Assembly: GCA_028865235.1 (NCBI GenBank)
Contig: CP114561.1
Span: 2,872,001 to 2,936,000 of the forward strand
From: Candidatus Manganitrophus sp.
GTDB lineage: Bacteria > Nitrospirota > Nitrospiria > SBBL01 > Manganitrophaceae
Reading direction: 5' to 3'
DNA length: 64,000 nucleotides
In this document: positions 27,513 through 37,293 of the stretch, piece by piece
How the letters are laid out: each line of letters begins with the position of its first letter
How positions within the stretch are numbered: position 1 is the first letter of the stretch
Made by a program: the position numbers and the translations under genes
Notes under the pieces: model-generated
Told to the model about the DNA's origin: nothing
What the model saw: only the letters and a program-made list of their open reading frames with translations
Databases searched by the model: none

Positions 27513-28004
27513 ATGCAGTTTGAGAGAGTGTTTTTTCATTTTGGGGCGGTGTTTTTCCTTTTGGGTATTGTCTTCGCCGGTTGCAGCCGTGGATCGGGAA
27601 ACCTGAAATCGGATGCGAGTCCATCGGAGGTTCAAGTCACCCTCAGGGAATGGAGCGTTGCGGTCGATCGGGGGACGGTCCGACCCGGGCGGATCACCTT
27701 TCAGACGGCGAATCGCGGCACGGAGGATCACGAACTGGTGATTCTGAGAACCGATCTGCCGGCCGATGCCCTCTCTCTGAGGGATGATCGGGTCGATGAG
27801 GCGACGGCGGGGAGAATCCTGGGAGAGATCGAGCCGTTTGCGCCGGCAACGGAGAAAGAGCTGACCCTCGATCTGGAGCCGGGGTCCTATGTTCTTCTCT
27901 GCAATATCGTTGAGACGGAGAATGGACAAAAAGAAGGGCACTATACGATGGGAATGCGGATCGCGTTCAAGGTCGAATCGTCGCGTTCCCGACCGAGTGA
28001 ATAG
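27513..28004 (+). CDS. Cupredoxin-like lipoprotein
   Basis: 163 residues with a lipoprotein signal: hydrophobic segment at about 9-22 and lipobox FAGC (Cys about 24), so probably lipid-anchored in the periplasm. The mature part has a beta-rich fold with candidate type-1 copper ligands: His in EDHELV (about 72), then Cys in LLCN, His in GHYTMGM and the following Met. That C-x(n)-H-x3/4-M order resembles plastocyanin and sulfocyanin domains. Candidate role is periplasmic electron transfer or copper handling. AAGGA precedes the ATG. Stands alone between terminators. Confidence 0.65.
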   Translation: MQFERVFFHFGAVFFLLGIVFAGCSRGSGNLKSDASPSEVQVTLREWSVAVDRGTVRPGRITFQTANRGTEDHELVILRTDLPADALSLRDDRVDEATAGRILGEIEPFAPATEKELTLDLEPGSYVLLCNIVETENGQKEGHYTMGMRIAFKVESSRSRPSE

Positions 28005-28017
28005 ATATCCAGCGGAA

Positions 28018-28040
28018 AGGACCGGCGATACGCCGGTCCT
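28018..28040. terminator. Hairpin between convergent genes
   Basis: A 10-bp perfect stem AGGACCGGCG/CGCCGGTCCT with an ATA loop, between the cupredoxin gene and the convergent ferritin-like gene. No U tract follows on either strand, so termination would be weak. Confidence 0.45.
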
Positions 28041-28056
28041 CCCTCCAGACGAATCG

Positions 28057-28521
28057 CTATGCGCTCTTCACCTTCTTGAGCTGAACCTCTTTTTCCGTCA
28101 CGCTGACCTTCTTCTGATCCAGCAGTTTTTCCAGTTCGTTGACATCTTTGTATTCGTGATAGGCCTGATCCTCAAAGAAAAATTTCAATGGGGCATCGTC
28201 GCCAGCGGCCTTGATCCCCTCTTGATAAATTTTTAAACCGGTCCGTTCGAGTTCAAGATCGAGCTGAAGCATTTCTTTCAGATCGGTGCTCTGTTTGATC
28301 GCGTACGGCTCCACGGTCGGGAGCCCTCCCAAATTGACGATGTGGTCGCCGATCTGCTTGGCCTGGTTGAGCGAGCTTTCGCTCTGGCTACGGAAATAGT
28401 CGGCGAAGACGCGCCGGTCGATCCCCTGCACAAGAAAGCTGTGCTGCAAATATTGGATCCCCGCGGCATATTCGATCTGGAGCGCTTGGTTCAGAATCTG
28501 AAGGACCTGTTTCGTATCCAT
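28057..28521 (-). CDS. Ferritin/bacterioferritin-like protein
   Basis: Four-helix ferritin-like protein of 154 residues. Helix A has LQIEYAAGIQYLQHSF, helix B ends with HIVNLGGLP (as in bacterioferritins), helix C has LQLDLELERTGL, and helix D has EDQAYHEY. By eye, several bacterioferritin diiron ligands are changed: the helix B E-x-x-H becomes S-L-N-Q and the helix D E-x-x-H becomes Q-A-Y-H. Iron chemistry may therefore be altered. Start ATG 28521 is preferred over GTG 28536 because GGAGG lies eight bases before it. Has its own promoter. Confidence 0.72.
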   Translation of the reverse strand: MDTKQVLQILNQALQIEYAAGIQYLQHSFLVQGIDRRVFADYFRSQSESSLNQAKQIGDHIVNLGGLPTVEPYAIKQSTDLKEMLQLDLELERTGLKIYQEGIKAAGDDAPLKFFFEDQAYHEYKDVNELEKLLDQKKVSVTEKEVQLKKVKSA

Positions 28522-28548
28522 AATATGTGCCTCCACGTTTACTGTTCT

Positions 28549-28577
28549 ATTTTATGGGAAATCTCCGTTACATTCAA
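28549..28577 (-). promoter_or_regulatory. Promoter of the ferritin-like gene
   Basis: Minus strand: TTGAAT (28577-28572), a 17-bp spacer and TAAAAT (28554-28549), about 28 bp before the ATG. Confidence 0.65.
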
Positions 28578-28600
28578 CCGAGCTTCTGTGATTTTGTTAT

Positions 28601-28630
28601 TTGACTCCTCTGACTCAGCCTCTCTATCAT
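28601..28630 (+). promoter_or_regulatory. Promoter of the GH123-like gene
   Basis: TTGACT (28601-28606), an 18-bp spacer and TATCAT (28625-28630), divergent from the ferritin-like promoter and about 53 bp before the ATG. Confidence 0.6.
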
Positions 28631-28682
28631 AGAAGGAGAACATTTCATCGCTTCATCATTTGATGGATGGGAGGGGATTGTT

Positions 28683-30682
28683 ATGGGGAAGAGGCTGTTC
28701 TGGAGTGTTTCGGTCGTTTTGATTTTTGCTTCCGCCGCCATGGGGCAGACGATCTGGTGGGAAACCGGCATGGTGAAACTCCGGATGGAAAATGGGGGTC
28801 CGGAGGGGGATCCGGTCCCGAAGAATGCCGATCTCTGCCAGGAGGAGAAGTGCACAAAGGGAGGGGTCCGAATTGCCGCGGCGCAGAATGAGTTTGAGCC
28901 GTTCCAGATTTTCATCGCCGCGGAGAAAGACGAACTTCGCGGTGTCGATGTGGCGGTGAGCGATCTTGTGCACGAGACAGAAAAAGAGGGCTATCGAATT
29001 TCGTCGCGCCTGCCGGGGCCGATCATGATCTACCGGCAGCATTATATTTTGATCGAGAAGCCGACCACCGCCGAGGCGCAGCCGGGCGCCTGGCCCGATG
29101 CGCTGATTCCGAAGGTCGACGAATATTTCGGCGAGCGGCGGTCGATCCCCGGCGAGGGGCGGCCCGCCTTCCCCTTCGATGTCCATCGCGGAATGAAGCA
29201 GGGGATCTGGGTCGATGTGTATGTTCCCCCCGATGCGCCGCCCGGCCTCTACGCCGGCACGGCGACGGTGACGGTCGGCGAGAAGAAGGCGGCGGTGATC
29301 CCGATTCGCCTCACCGTTCAACCGTTTCGTCTCCCTTCAACCTCCTCGCTGAGAAACGCGTTTGCCGTCGGGATCACCGAGCTGGGAAGGGGGCACGACT
29401 GGGACGATCCCCGCTCGAATGCCAGAGGCTTCATCAGCGATGACCGGACGAGCGAGCTGGTCTGTCTTTATACCAAGGCGCTGCTGCTTCATCGGCTCTC
29501 CAACGAGAACGCGATCTGGCCCCCTCCGCGGTGGGACAAACAGGGGGAAGGATCAAATGGAATTTCCCGGAGGGGAAAACAGGTTGCCGGGAGAAGTACC
29601 CCGAGTTTATGAACGGCATCAACTCCCTCCCGGGCGGGAAGCTGAAGGGGGCGCGGCTGACCTCGCTTCGCCTGCGCGACGGCTACGGCTTCAACGATCC
29701 CGAGCGATACGATCCGGAGAAGCTCAACCCCGATTATTATCAGGAATATGTCCGCTACTTTAAGGAGCAAGGCTGGCTCGACCGGCTCTTTGATTACACC
29801 CGGGATGAGCCGAAATTTCTCTACCAGCGGCTCACGAAGCAGCGGGAGTGCTGGAACGTCGAGGAGATCGCGGAGCGCCCCGATACCGACTGGGACAAAA
29901 TCAAGCGCCGCTCGGAGTTCCTCCACAAGCACGCCCCCGGTCTGAGGCTGCTGGTGACGACCGACCGCCACGCCGCCGAGTCTTGCTTCAAACGGCTCTT
30001 CGAGATCAAGGAGGTGCAAAAGTTCATCGATATCTGGGTCGTCAGCATCAAGCGGATGGATGGGAAGCCCGGCAGCGACCTCTATAATCGCAACTTCCGG
30101 GCGGTCTACGACGGATCGTTCATCGGGCCGGGACAGGAACTCTGGTGGTACCATGCCTGCGGCTCGCACGGCTGCGGCGACGGATCGGAGAAGGGATGGC
30201 CGACCGTGATGGTTGATCTTCCCGCCGTCTCGACGCGGATCTTCGAATGGCTGACCTACCTCTACAATACTTCCGGGGAGCTCTACTATGAAACAATCTT
30301 CCAATACCCCTACTCTTATAAAATGAAGAAAGGTTCCGGCGGGAAAGAATCCAAGGTCGCCGACCGAAATCCGTTCGAGCACGTCCACTACTTCGGAGGC
30401 CATGGCGACGGGGTGCTCTTCTATCCGGGAAAGCCCGATTACGTCGGCGGTAAGAATCATATCCCGATCGAATCGATCCGCCTAAAGCTGGTTCGGGAGG
30501 GGATGGAAGATTATGAATATCTCAAGCTGGCCGAGGCGAAGAAGGGGCGGGAGTGGATCGAGTCGAATGTCCTCACCCTTTTGAAGCAGGATGACCAAAC
30601 CCCGCTGAACGTCTATCGCTGGACCCGCCGGCCGGAGCGGCTTTTGGAGGCGCGTGAGAAACTGGCTTCAATGCTGAAATAA
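28683..30682 (+). CDS. Secreted DUF4091/GH123-like glycoside hydrolase (one frameshift)
   Basis: About 666 residues after correction. Signal peptide at 1-22 (SVVLIFASAAMGQT). The N-terminal beta-sandwich includes ENEFEPFQ-like AQNEFEPFQIFI and YVPPDAPPGLYAGTATV; the C-terminal TIM-barrel half has DRLFDYTRDEP, with the Asp-Glu pair expected for GH123/DUF4091 catalysis, and WWYHACGSHG. A G is missing near 29547 in DKQGGRIKW, splitting the gene. The late RLKLVREGMEDYEYLKLAE motif is typical of DUF4091 C-termini. The substrate, possibly an N-acetylhexosamine-containing glycan, is inferred only. Strong Shine-Dalgarno not seen. Confidence 0.75.
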
Positions 30683-30689
30683 AAAATAC

Positions 30690-30730
30690 GGGAGGCGTTG
30701 GGGCGGCAGGCACCTCCCCTTCCGCCTCCC
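30690..30730 (+). other. Hairpin downstream of the GH123-like gene
   Basis: GGGAGGCG at 30690-30697 pairs with CGCCTCCC at 30723-30730, with an inner GGGG/CCCC pairing. No T run, so it is at best a weak or Rho-assisted end. Confidence 0.35.
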
Positions 30731-30747
30731 GGTCCTTATTGCCATTG

Positions 30748-30781
30748 TTGTTCTTCCCCTCCGCTTCGGTTATAATAACCG
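30748..30781 (+). promoter_or_regulatory. Promoter of the lemA-TPM operon with overlapping palindrome
   Basis: TTGTTC (30748-30753), a 17-bp spacer and TATAAT (30771-30776). The inverted repeat CGGTTAT-A-ATAACCG (30767-30781) is centred on the -10, a plausible repressor site. Confidence 0.55.
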
Positions 30782-30822
30782 AATGTGTGCAAATCGAATA
30801 TTCACGGGGGGGATAAGAAGGC

Positions 30823-31408
30823 TTGAAAAAATTAAATTTCACATCGGCTTTTTTTATTTTGTTTCTCATGCTGTCCGGCTGCGGCTACAACCAGATTCAA
30901 ATCAATGGACGAGCAGGTGAACGCCGCCTGGTCGGAGGTGCTGAACCAGTACCAGCGTCGGGCCGATCTGGTGCCGAACCTGGTCGAAACGGTCAAAGGT
31001 TTCGCGACGCAGGAGCGGGAGGTCCTCACCCAGGTGGTGGAAGCCCGGTCGAAGGTGGGTCAGATGAAGATCTCACCAGAGATCACCCAAGATCCGGAGG
31101 CGTTCCGAAAATTCGAAGAGGCGCAGGGGCAGCTCTCCGGGGCCCTCTCCCGCTTGATGGTGGTGGTGGAGCGCTACCCGGAGCTGAAATCGAACGAAAA
31201 TTTCCTCACATTGCAAGCTCAGCTGGAGGGGACCGAAAACCGGATAACCGTAGCTCGGCGCGATTACATTCAAGCGGTCCGCGATTACAATACGTCGGTC
31301 CGCTCCTTTCCCACCAACCTCACCGCCAAGTACCTTCTTGGCTTGAAAGTCCGTGAGAATTTCAGCGCACAGCAAGGGGCGCAGGAAGCGCCGAAGGTCC
31401 AGTTTTGA
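30823..31408 (+). CDS. lemA: LemA family protein (one frameshift)
   Basis: LemA proteins are membrane-attached helical-bundle proteins of unclear function, often paired with TPM-domain genes. The N-terminus has a lipobox LSGC (Cys about 20), then GYNQIQ. One extra A at about 30897 shifts the frame; removing it gives SMDEQVNAAWSEVLNQYQRRADLVPNLVETV in family order. The corrected length is 194 residues. The start is TTG with GGGGGGATAAG upstream. The stop overlaps the start of the next gene by 4 bases. Confidence 0.88.
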
Positions 31409-32306
31409 GCCGGATTAAAATGCTCAGATTGGGCTTGATGGCACTCGTTCTGATCTTCGTGGTTGCCGCTTCCCCCGCCTCAGCCCTGAACGTTCCCCCC
31501 TTGCAGGGCCGCGTCAATGATCACGCCCGCCTTTTAAGTCCGGAACAAGCCGCTGCCTTGGAGGAAAAACTCCGTGCTTACGAAGCGAAGACGACCAATC
31601 AGATCGCGCTTCTGACGGTGCCGAGCTTGGAAGGGGAGGCATCGGAGGATTTTTCAATCCGGGCGGCCCGCGAGTGGCAGCTCGGCCAGGAGAAGCGAAA
31701 CAACGGGGTCTTGATCTTTATTGCAGCCGAGGAGCGGGGGATCCGGATCGAGGTCGGCTACGGCCTGGAGGGGGCGCTGACCGACGCGCAGAGCAGCATC
31801 ATTATCCGCAACATCATGATCCCCGCCTTCCGTGAAGGGGACTTCAATCGGGGAATCGATGCGGGGGTCGATGCGATTCAGGCCGCGATCGCCGGAGAGT
31901 TCACGGCGCCGGAGACCCCCACCCCGCGCCGATCCCGGGACGACTCCAATGAGGTCTTCTCGCTCGGTCTGATCCTTCTGATTCTTTTCTCCTCTTTTCT
32001 CTCTTACCTCCCTCTGCCGGTCACCGGATTGGCCGGCGGGATCATCGGAGGGGTGGTCGGGTCATTTCTAGTTGGGTCGATCTTCCTGCCGGCGCTGGCC
32101 GGGGTTTTTCTCGGCATTCTGCTCCCGCTCCTCTTTCGAGGGACGGGGGGCGGGCCGGGAAGAGGGATCGGGGGGAGAGCCTATCGGGGAACCGGATGGG
32201 GGACCGGAAGAGGGTGGGGCAGCGGCAGGGGCGGCTTCGGAGGGGGAGGTTTCTCCGGCGGCGGGGGGAGTTTCGGGGGGGGGGTGGCGCGTCGGGACGA
32301 TGGTGA
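31405..32306 (+). CDS. TPM-domain membrane protein, YgcG-like (3' frameshift)
   Basis: Signal peptide at about 8-28 (ending SASA-like PASAL), then the TPM/Psb32 domain at about 30-165 (GRVNDHARLLSPEQAAALEEKL, EVGYGLEGALTDAQ), two membrane segments (about 183-240) and a Gly-rich tail (GGFGGGGFSGGGGSFGGG). The family normally ends GASGRW; here a run of ten G at 32275-32284 puts the reading frame into the next gene. One G more gives GGASGRW and a stop at 32304-32306, about 300 residues. Cotranscribed with lemA. Confidence 0.8.
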
Positions 32307-32319
32307 GAGTACAAGAGCG

Positions 32320-32955
32320 ATGAAAAAAGCGGAAGATTTTTTTACAGCGGATGAGAAGGAGCAAATTCGGCAAGCGGTGGCTCGGGCAGAGAGCCGCTCT
32401 GCGGGTGAGATCGTTCCGATGGTGGTCGACCAGAGCGGGCATTATCTTCAGTTTGCATTAACCGGCGCGATTTTTTTTGCCTTCTTTGCCGCGGTCATTT
32501 GGATGAGCGTTCAGCCGCGGGTGACCGCGCCCCAAATTCTGTTCATCGAGTTTTTTACCTTTTGGGTCGCTTTCTTTTTGATCCAACGGGTAAACCTGAT
32601 CTGGTCGTGGCTGGTTCCGGAGGCCTTGAAAGACCGGGTCGTCCGGCGGCGGGCGGAGGAGGCCTTTTATTCAAATCGGCTTCATGAGACCCGGGAGAAG
32701 AGCGGCGTGTTGATCCTTCTCTCCTTGATGGAGCACCGGGTTCAGATCTTGGCCGATGCCGGCATCCACCAGCGGGTTCCGCCGGAGACCTGGGAGACGC
32801 TGGTGCAGCAGATCGCGTCCGGCGTAAAAGAAGGACATCCTTTCGAGGCGCTGCGCGGCGCGATCGATGCGTGCGGCCAACTGCTGGCGGAGCATTTCCC
32901 AAGAAGACCGGACGATACCGACGAGCTGTCGAACCAATTGCGGATCGGAGAATAG
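32320..32955 (+). CDS. Second TPM-domain membrane protein
   Basis: ATG 32320 begins MKKAEDFFTADEKEQIRQAV, a typical start of the shorter TPM partner, with GAGAG upstream. The 211 residues have a TPM domain divided by two membrane segments (about 46-68 and 76-98); the second half contains SGVLILLSLMEHRVQILADAGI and VKEGHPFEAL. In the raw sequence it is joined to the upstream TPM gene in one open frame, which I regard as an indel artefact. Converges on the Ycf48-like gene, with three bases between the stops. Confidence 0.78.
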   Translation: MKKAEDFFTADEKEQIRQAVARAESRSAGEIVPMVVDQSGHYLQFALTGAIFFAFFAAVIWMSVQPRVTAPQILFIEFFTFWVAFFLIQRVNLIWSWLVPEALKDRVVRRRAEEAFYSNRLHETREKSGVLILLSLMEHRVQILADAGIHQRVPPETWETLVQQIASGVKEGHPFEALRGAIDACGQLLAEHFPRRPDDTDELSNQLRIGE

Positions 32956-32958
32956 TCC

Positions 32959-35779
32959 TCAGTTCCCGGTCGCTAAGATCAAGTCTCCCGATCCGGAGAT
33001 CCACCCCTGCTGATCGTTCACGAAGTGAATCCCGAAGAGGTCGTTCCGCGTTCCGGCCGAAACCCGCTGCCAGCTTTTTCCCCCCGTCGCCGGTCTCCAG
33101 AAGGGTCCCCATCCATCCGGCCAGCCATCCTTTTTCTTGATTGATGAAAAAGAGATTGTTGATCGTCAGTGACGTGCCGGTCGGGACCCGGGTCCAGGTC
33201 GCTCCCCGGTCCTCCGTCCGCATCAACACGCCGCCGCGTCCTGCGGCCCAGCCGACATTTCCGATCATCTGAAAAGAATGAAATCGCCCCACTTCGGGGA
33301 GAAGCCGGTCCAAGGCGGTGATCCTGTTTTCAACCCTTGCGTCCCACACCACCGAGGTTCGGAGATCCCAGGTGAGTCCTCCGTCGGTTGTGTGGGCGAT
33401 GATCGCTTCGGGGTTGCACGGGGCGCAGCAGCCGCCGGCGACGAAGAGGTCGTTGGGATCGGCGGGGTTTACCGAGAGACCGAAGAGATGCCCTCCCATC
33501 CTCGGCAGGGTGGTGCCGCCGGGGGTGGTGCAGGTGCCGTCGATCGTCGTAAACCGCCAGTTGTTCGAGAGGAGCCGCCAAGTCCTGCCGCCGTCGGTGG
33601 TTTTGTAAATCGTACGGAAGCGTCCGACGGCCCAGCCGTTGTTCTCGTCGGCGAATTGGACCTGCCGGAGGTAGACCCCCGCCTTGGCGCACTGGTAGCA
33701 ATCTTCCGCATAGGGATCGACGTTCTGCTCGGTCCAGGTGAGGCCGCCATCCTCCGTTGAGAGAATCAGGCTCGGCTGGCCGACCGCCCATCCTTTGAGC
33801 GGTGTGAGAAAAAAAACGCTGTAGAGATGGATATTGCTCGTCCGGATGCACAAAGCGGTCGCCGGATCTTCGGCCCAGGTGCCGTCTGCATTTTTAGTGC
33901 AGAGACGGGCGGGGTTGGTGAGATGGGTCCAGCGAATATCCCACTTCCAGTCGCGCAGCTGCTGAGACCAGCTCGTCCCGCCGTCTTGGGTGCGGAAGAT
34001 TCGGGCGTTGCTTCCGACGGTCCATCCGTTTCTCGAATCGATGAAGAAAGGTCCATAAACCTCGGAGGTATTGGTCGAGTTTTGAACGCGCGGCGTTTCT
34101 TGGGATGAGGCGAAGGTCACCATCCCGTAATCACCGACCCCCCACGCGGCATTTTCGCCGGAAGGGGCGACCCCCTTGAGTGAGATCGTTGTTCCGGAAG
34201 GGACAGTCGTCCACCCGGTCCCGTCGAAGCGAAGAAGCGTTCCTCGGTCGCCGACGGCCCAACCCTGTGTGGCGGTCGCCATCCGAATGCCGGTCAGGTT
34301 CGCCGTCGTGGCGGAGATCGGTGTCCAATGTGTCCCCCCGTCGACGGTTTCGAACAGCGCCCCTCCATCCCCGACGGCCCATCCCCGATTCCGATCGATG
34401 AAGTCGATCTGCCGGATCGGAGAGGAAAAGGTAAATTGGGGGGTCCATCGGGTCCCGCCGTCGTCGGTCTTCAGGAGGACCCTTCCCGGTCCGGTTGCCC
34501 AGCCGTAATCGGCATCGACGAAATCGACCGCGGTCAACTCTGAGGTGACGCCGCTCTGCAGAAGGGACCAGCTTTCCCCGCCGTTTTGCGTGGCGATGAT
34601 CGTCCCGCCTCCTCCCACGGCCCAACCGTTTTTTCCCTCGAGGAAGTGGACCGCCTTCAATACCCCCGGGAGCGGCGGGAGCGTTTTCCCTACCCAGGTC
34701 TGCCCGCCGTCGGCGGTTTTTAAAATGGCATTGGTAAATGAATTCGATCCCGCCGGATCACCTCCGACGGCGAAGCCGGTTTGAGCATCGATGAAGTCGA
34801 TTCCATACAGCGGCAAGGATGTTCCGCTCTCCTGAAGGCGCCAGCTCGCTCCGGCGTCGGAGGTGGCAACGATCAGCCCCCGCTCTCCAACGGCCCAGGC
34901 GCGGTCGGCTGAAATGGCATCGGCCCGGTAGAGATGCTGGTTGAAACGATTGCCCATCCCCTTCGACCAAGGAGAGGGGGGAGGGAGCGGCCGGGGTCGG
35001 GTAACGAATTGACCAAGATAGGGGGCGGCCAGACGATTGCCGGCGAGATCGGCGATCTCGGTGGTGGCCTCCACGCGGTAAATCGCATTCAGACGAAGCT
35101 GAACGGCCGGGGCGAAGGTGACGACGGTGCAGGAAGGATCACAGCCGTGGGTGCCGAGGATCGGAACATTTTCACCGTCCGGGACCAGTTTAAAGGTGGT
35201 GCTGTTCATTCGATTCGGGTCGATTCCCTCATCGAAGGTGAAGGTGACCAAGGTCCCCTCATCGACCCCGGTGGCGCCGTTTGAAGGGGTGATCGAGAGA
35301 AGGCGGGGCGGCGTTGTATCCGATGTGGGGGCGGTCGGTTGTGTGGTAAAGGACCAGCTGATCGGCGCCGGAAGGAGGTTACCGGAGAGATCGCCGATCG
35401 GATCGATCGTCACCGTATAACGCATGTTGTAGCGAAGCGGCGTTTGGGGGGTGACAGTGATTTGAATGCAGGGACTTTCGCAGTCAACTTCAATGTGGGC
35501 GATTTCTCCGTTAGAGGCGGTCAGTCGAATATGCTCGGCCAGGCCGGTGAAATCGATCGGTTCGTCAAAAACGATTTGAACCGAGGTATCGGGAGCGATC
35601 TCTTCTCCTTCAGGTTCAGGAGATTGAGAGAGTAACCGAGGGGGTTGGGCATCGCTTGTGGGGGGATGTTCGGGCGGGGGATGGCCGGGAGGGGTCGGAG
35701 AGGAGGGTGATCCGCCGCAACCGGAGAGGAAGAGCCCGACATATAGGGTTGAGAAAAGGAGAATGGATTGTCTGTTCAT
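32959..35779 (-). CDS. Ycf48-like beta-propeller lipoprotein with two Ig-like domains (one frameshift)
   Basis: Exported lipoprotein of about 939 residues. ATG 35779 begins a signal with lipobox LSGC. Two bacterial Ig-like (Big_5) domains follow (about 40-150 and 155-265; both end DLSGN or DLAGN then F-T-T/F-V-T). A long propeller of repeats with the pattern GWAVG...TxDGGxTW then runs to the end, the BNR/Ycf48 photosystem-assembly-like motif, including Cys-rich inserts around CCAPC. One extra A near 33082 breaks the last blade; correction gives DGGKSWQRVSAG and a stop at 32959. The apparent longer ORF end is out of frame. Function unknown; possibly a surface scaffold. Confidence 0.78.
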
Positions 35780-35958
35780 TGCAATTTCTCCAATCGATCC
35801 TGCAGGGGATTGCAACTCTTCTGCAAAACGAGGAAGCAACCCTGTGGCGAGATGCCGCCTTTAGGAAAGAGAAAGGGGCTCTTTTGAACGAAACTTTATC
35901 TGGACCGATGAAAAGAGCAAGAGTTGTACCGGCTGAGTGTGAGGTATGACTAGAGAAT

Positions 35959-35993
35959 AAAAAAGGGCGCCCCGATGGAAAACCGGGGCGCCC
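35959..35993 (-). terminator. Intrinsic terminator of the acidic lipoprotein gene
   Basis: Minus strand: 10-bp stem (GGGCGCCCCG/CGGGGCGCCC) with a nine-base loop followed by TTTTTT, 26 bp after the stop. Confidence 0.9.
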
Positions 35994-36018
35994 TGAGGAT
36001 TTTGAAACAGCGAATATT

Positions 36019-37293
36019 TTATAAGTCTACAAAGTCGTCCTCGACCTCGCAGCCGCTGAAGAGTTCATCGCAGCTGGCGAAACTCTGGGTCTCGCTGCCG
36101 ACGGTGATATCAACACTAGAATCATCGTTAAAGTCTACTCCGGTGTTGCCGTTGATCACGATGCGTCCTTGCACCGGGCAGCTCTCCCCTTCGGTGTAGC
36201 GGATGGCGGTCTCGGTGACGAAGGAGAATGTTCCTTCGATGCCGCAGTCTTCGTTGGGTGTGAAGTCGGTTGCCACCGTGCCGGAAAAAGTCAGATCGGT
36301 GGTGCTGCTGTTCTGATCGTCGATTGCGACGACCGTCGAGTCGAAGTTGGTGAAGGTGATTGCGACACTATGGGTTCCATCTTGTTCTGTTGTCGATTGG
36401 GTAATCCCACCGTCCAATTCATTCGTGAATGTCGTGGTGCTCGTGTCGATGCCAGTGATGCTTCCGGCATTGGCGAAATTATTAAATGCAATGGTGGTCG
36501 TCTCATCGGTTGTTCCACTCTGATCGACAAAGGACATACTTCCATCCATTTCGAGATCAAAGCTCATCGCGGTGGCAGAACTCATCGTGATTTGTTCCTC
36601 GATGGTGACGGTTGCCGTCATCACTCCAAGGACGGTGGTGAACGGTGTTGTGTCGGCCGGGTCATAATCGGTGATTGTGAATGCATCGAGAACCATATCC
36701 ATATCCAATGTGGTATCGTTGGTAGCTGTTGCGGAAAGGCTGACCGTCCCGTCCGTTTCCGAAAAATCTTCTCGGCAACTATCGAAGACAACATCCAGAT
36801 CAATTGCGCCGGTTTCACTGTCGATGGTTCCGCTTAAAGTAATTGATCCAGAATCGGTGTTTTCGTCGAAATTATCGCACGGGGTGACCTCCGGACCGAA
36901 AGGCTCGGGCGCGAAGGTGATCTTCGACTTGCTGGCTTTCATCTTGGCAGATACTTTCTGCATTGCTTTGCTTCGAGCGACCTTGTTGTTCATTGCGATC
37001 ATCTTGGCGTATTTCGCGTTTTTCAACGTGAGTGGATTCACCGGCTTGGTGATGCCGAGCCCGCCGGAGGCGACCTGTCCGAGAGAGGTCGCAAGGTCCG
37101 AAAGACCGGTCCCTGCCTGCGCCGCTTGGGTTCCGGAACTGGCCGCCTGAGATCCTTGGGATGCGTTGCTGATGGTCGTCGTTCCCCCTCCGCCGCTGCT
37201 CGATCCGCCCCCTCCGCCGCAGGCATAAACCAACAATGACGTTGAAAGGAGCATCCAAAGCGTCAGGCCGAAATGTTTTCTAGAAACGAACAT
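36019..37293 (-). CDS. Hypothetical acidic lipoprotein
   Basis: 424 residues, not recognised. Signal peptide with lipobox VYAC (Cys about 25) followed by a Gly/Ser linker. Mature part is Thr-, Ser- and Asp-rich with alternating beta patterns (SGTIDSETGAIDLDVVF, FSGTVATDF), few aromatics and six Cys that may form disulfides (CDNF, DSCRED, EDCG, ESCP, ASCD, SGCE). Probably a periplasmic or surface beta protein. AGGAAA precedes the ATG. Monocistronic, with its own terminator. Confidence 0.7.
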   Translation of the reverse strand: MFVSRKHFGLTLWMLLSTSLLVYACGGGGGSSSGGGGTTTISNASQGSQAASSGTQAAQAGTGLSDLATSLGQVASGGLGITKPVNPLTLKNAKYAKMIAMNNKVARSKAMQKVSAKMKASKSKITFAPEPFGPEVTPCDNFDENTDSGSITLSGTIDSETGAIDLDVVFDSCREDFSETDGTVSLSATATNDTTLDMDMVLDAFTITDYDPADTTPFTTVLGVMTATVTIEEQITMSSATAMSFDLEMDGSMSFVDQSGTTDETTTIAFNNFANAGSITGIDTSTTTFTNELDGGITQSTTEQDGTHSVAITFTNFDSTVVAIDDQNSSTTDLTFSGTVATDFTPNEDCGIEGTFSFVTETAIRYTEGESCPVQGRIVINGNTGVDFNDDSSVDITVGSETQSFASCDELFSGCEVEDDFVDL

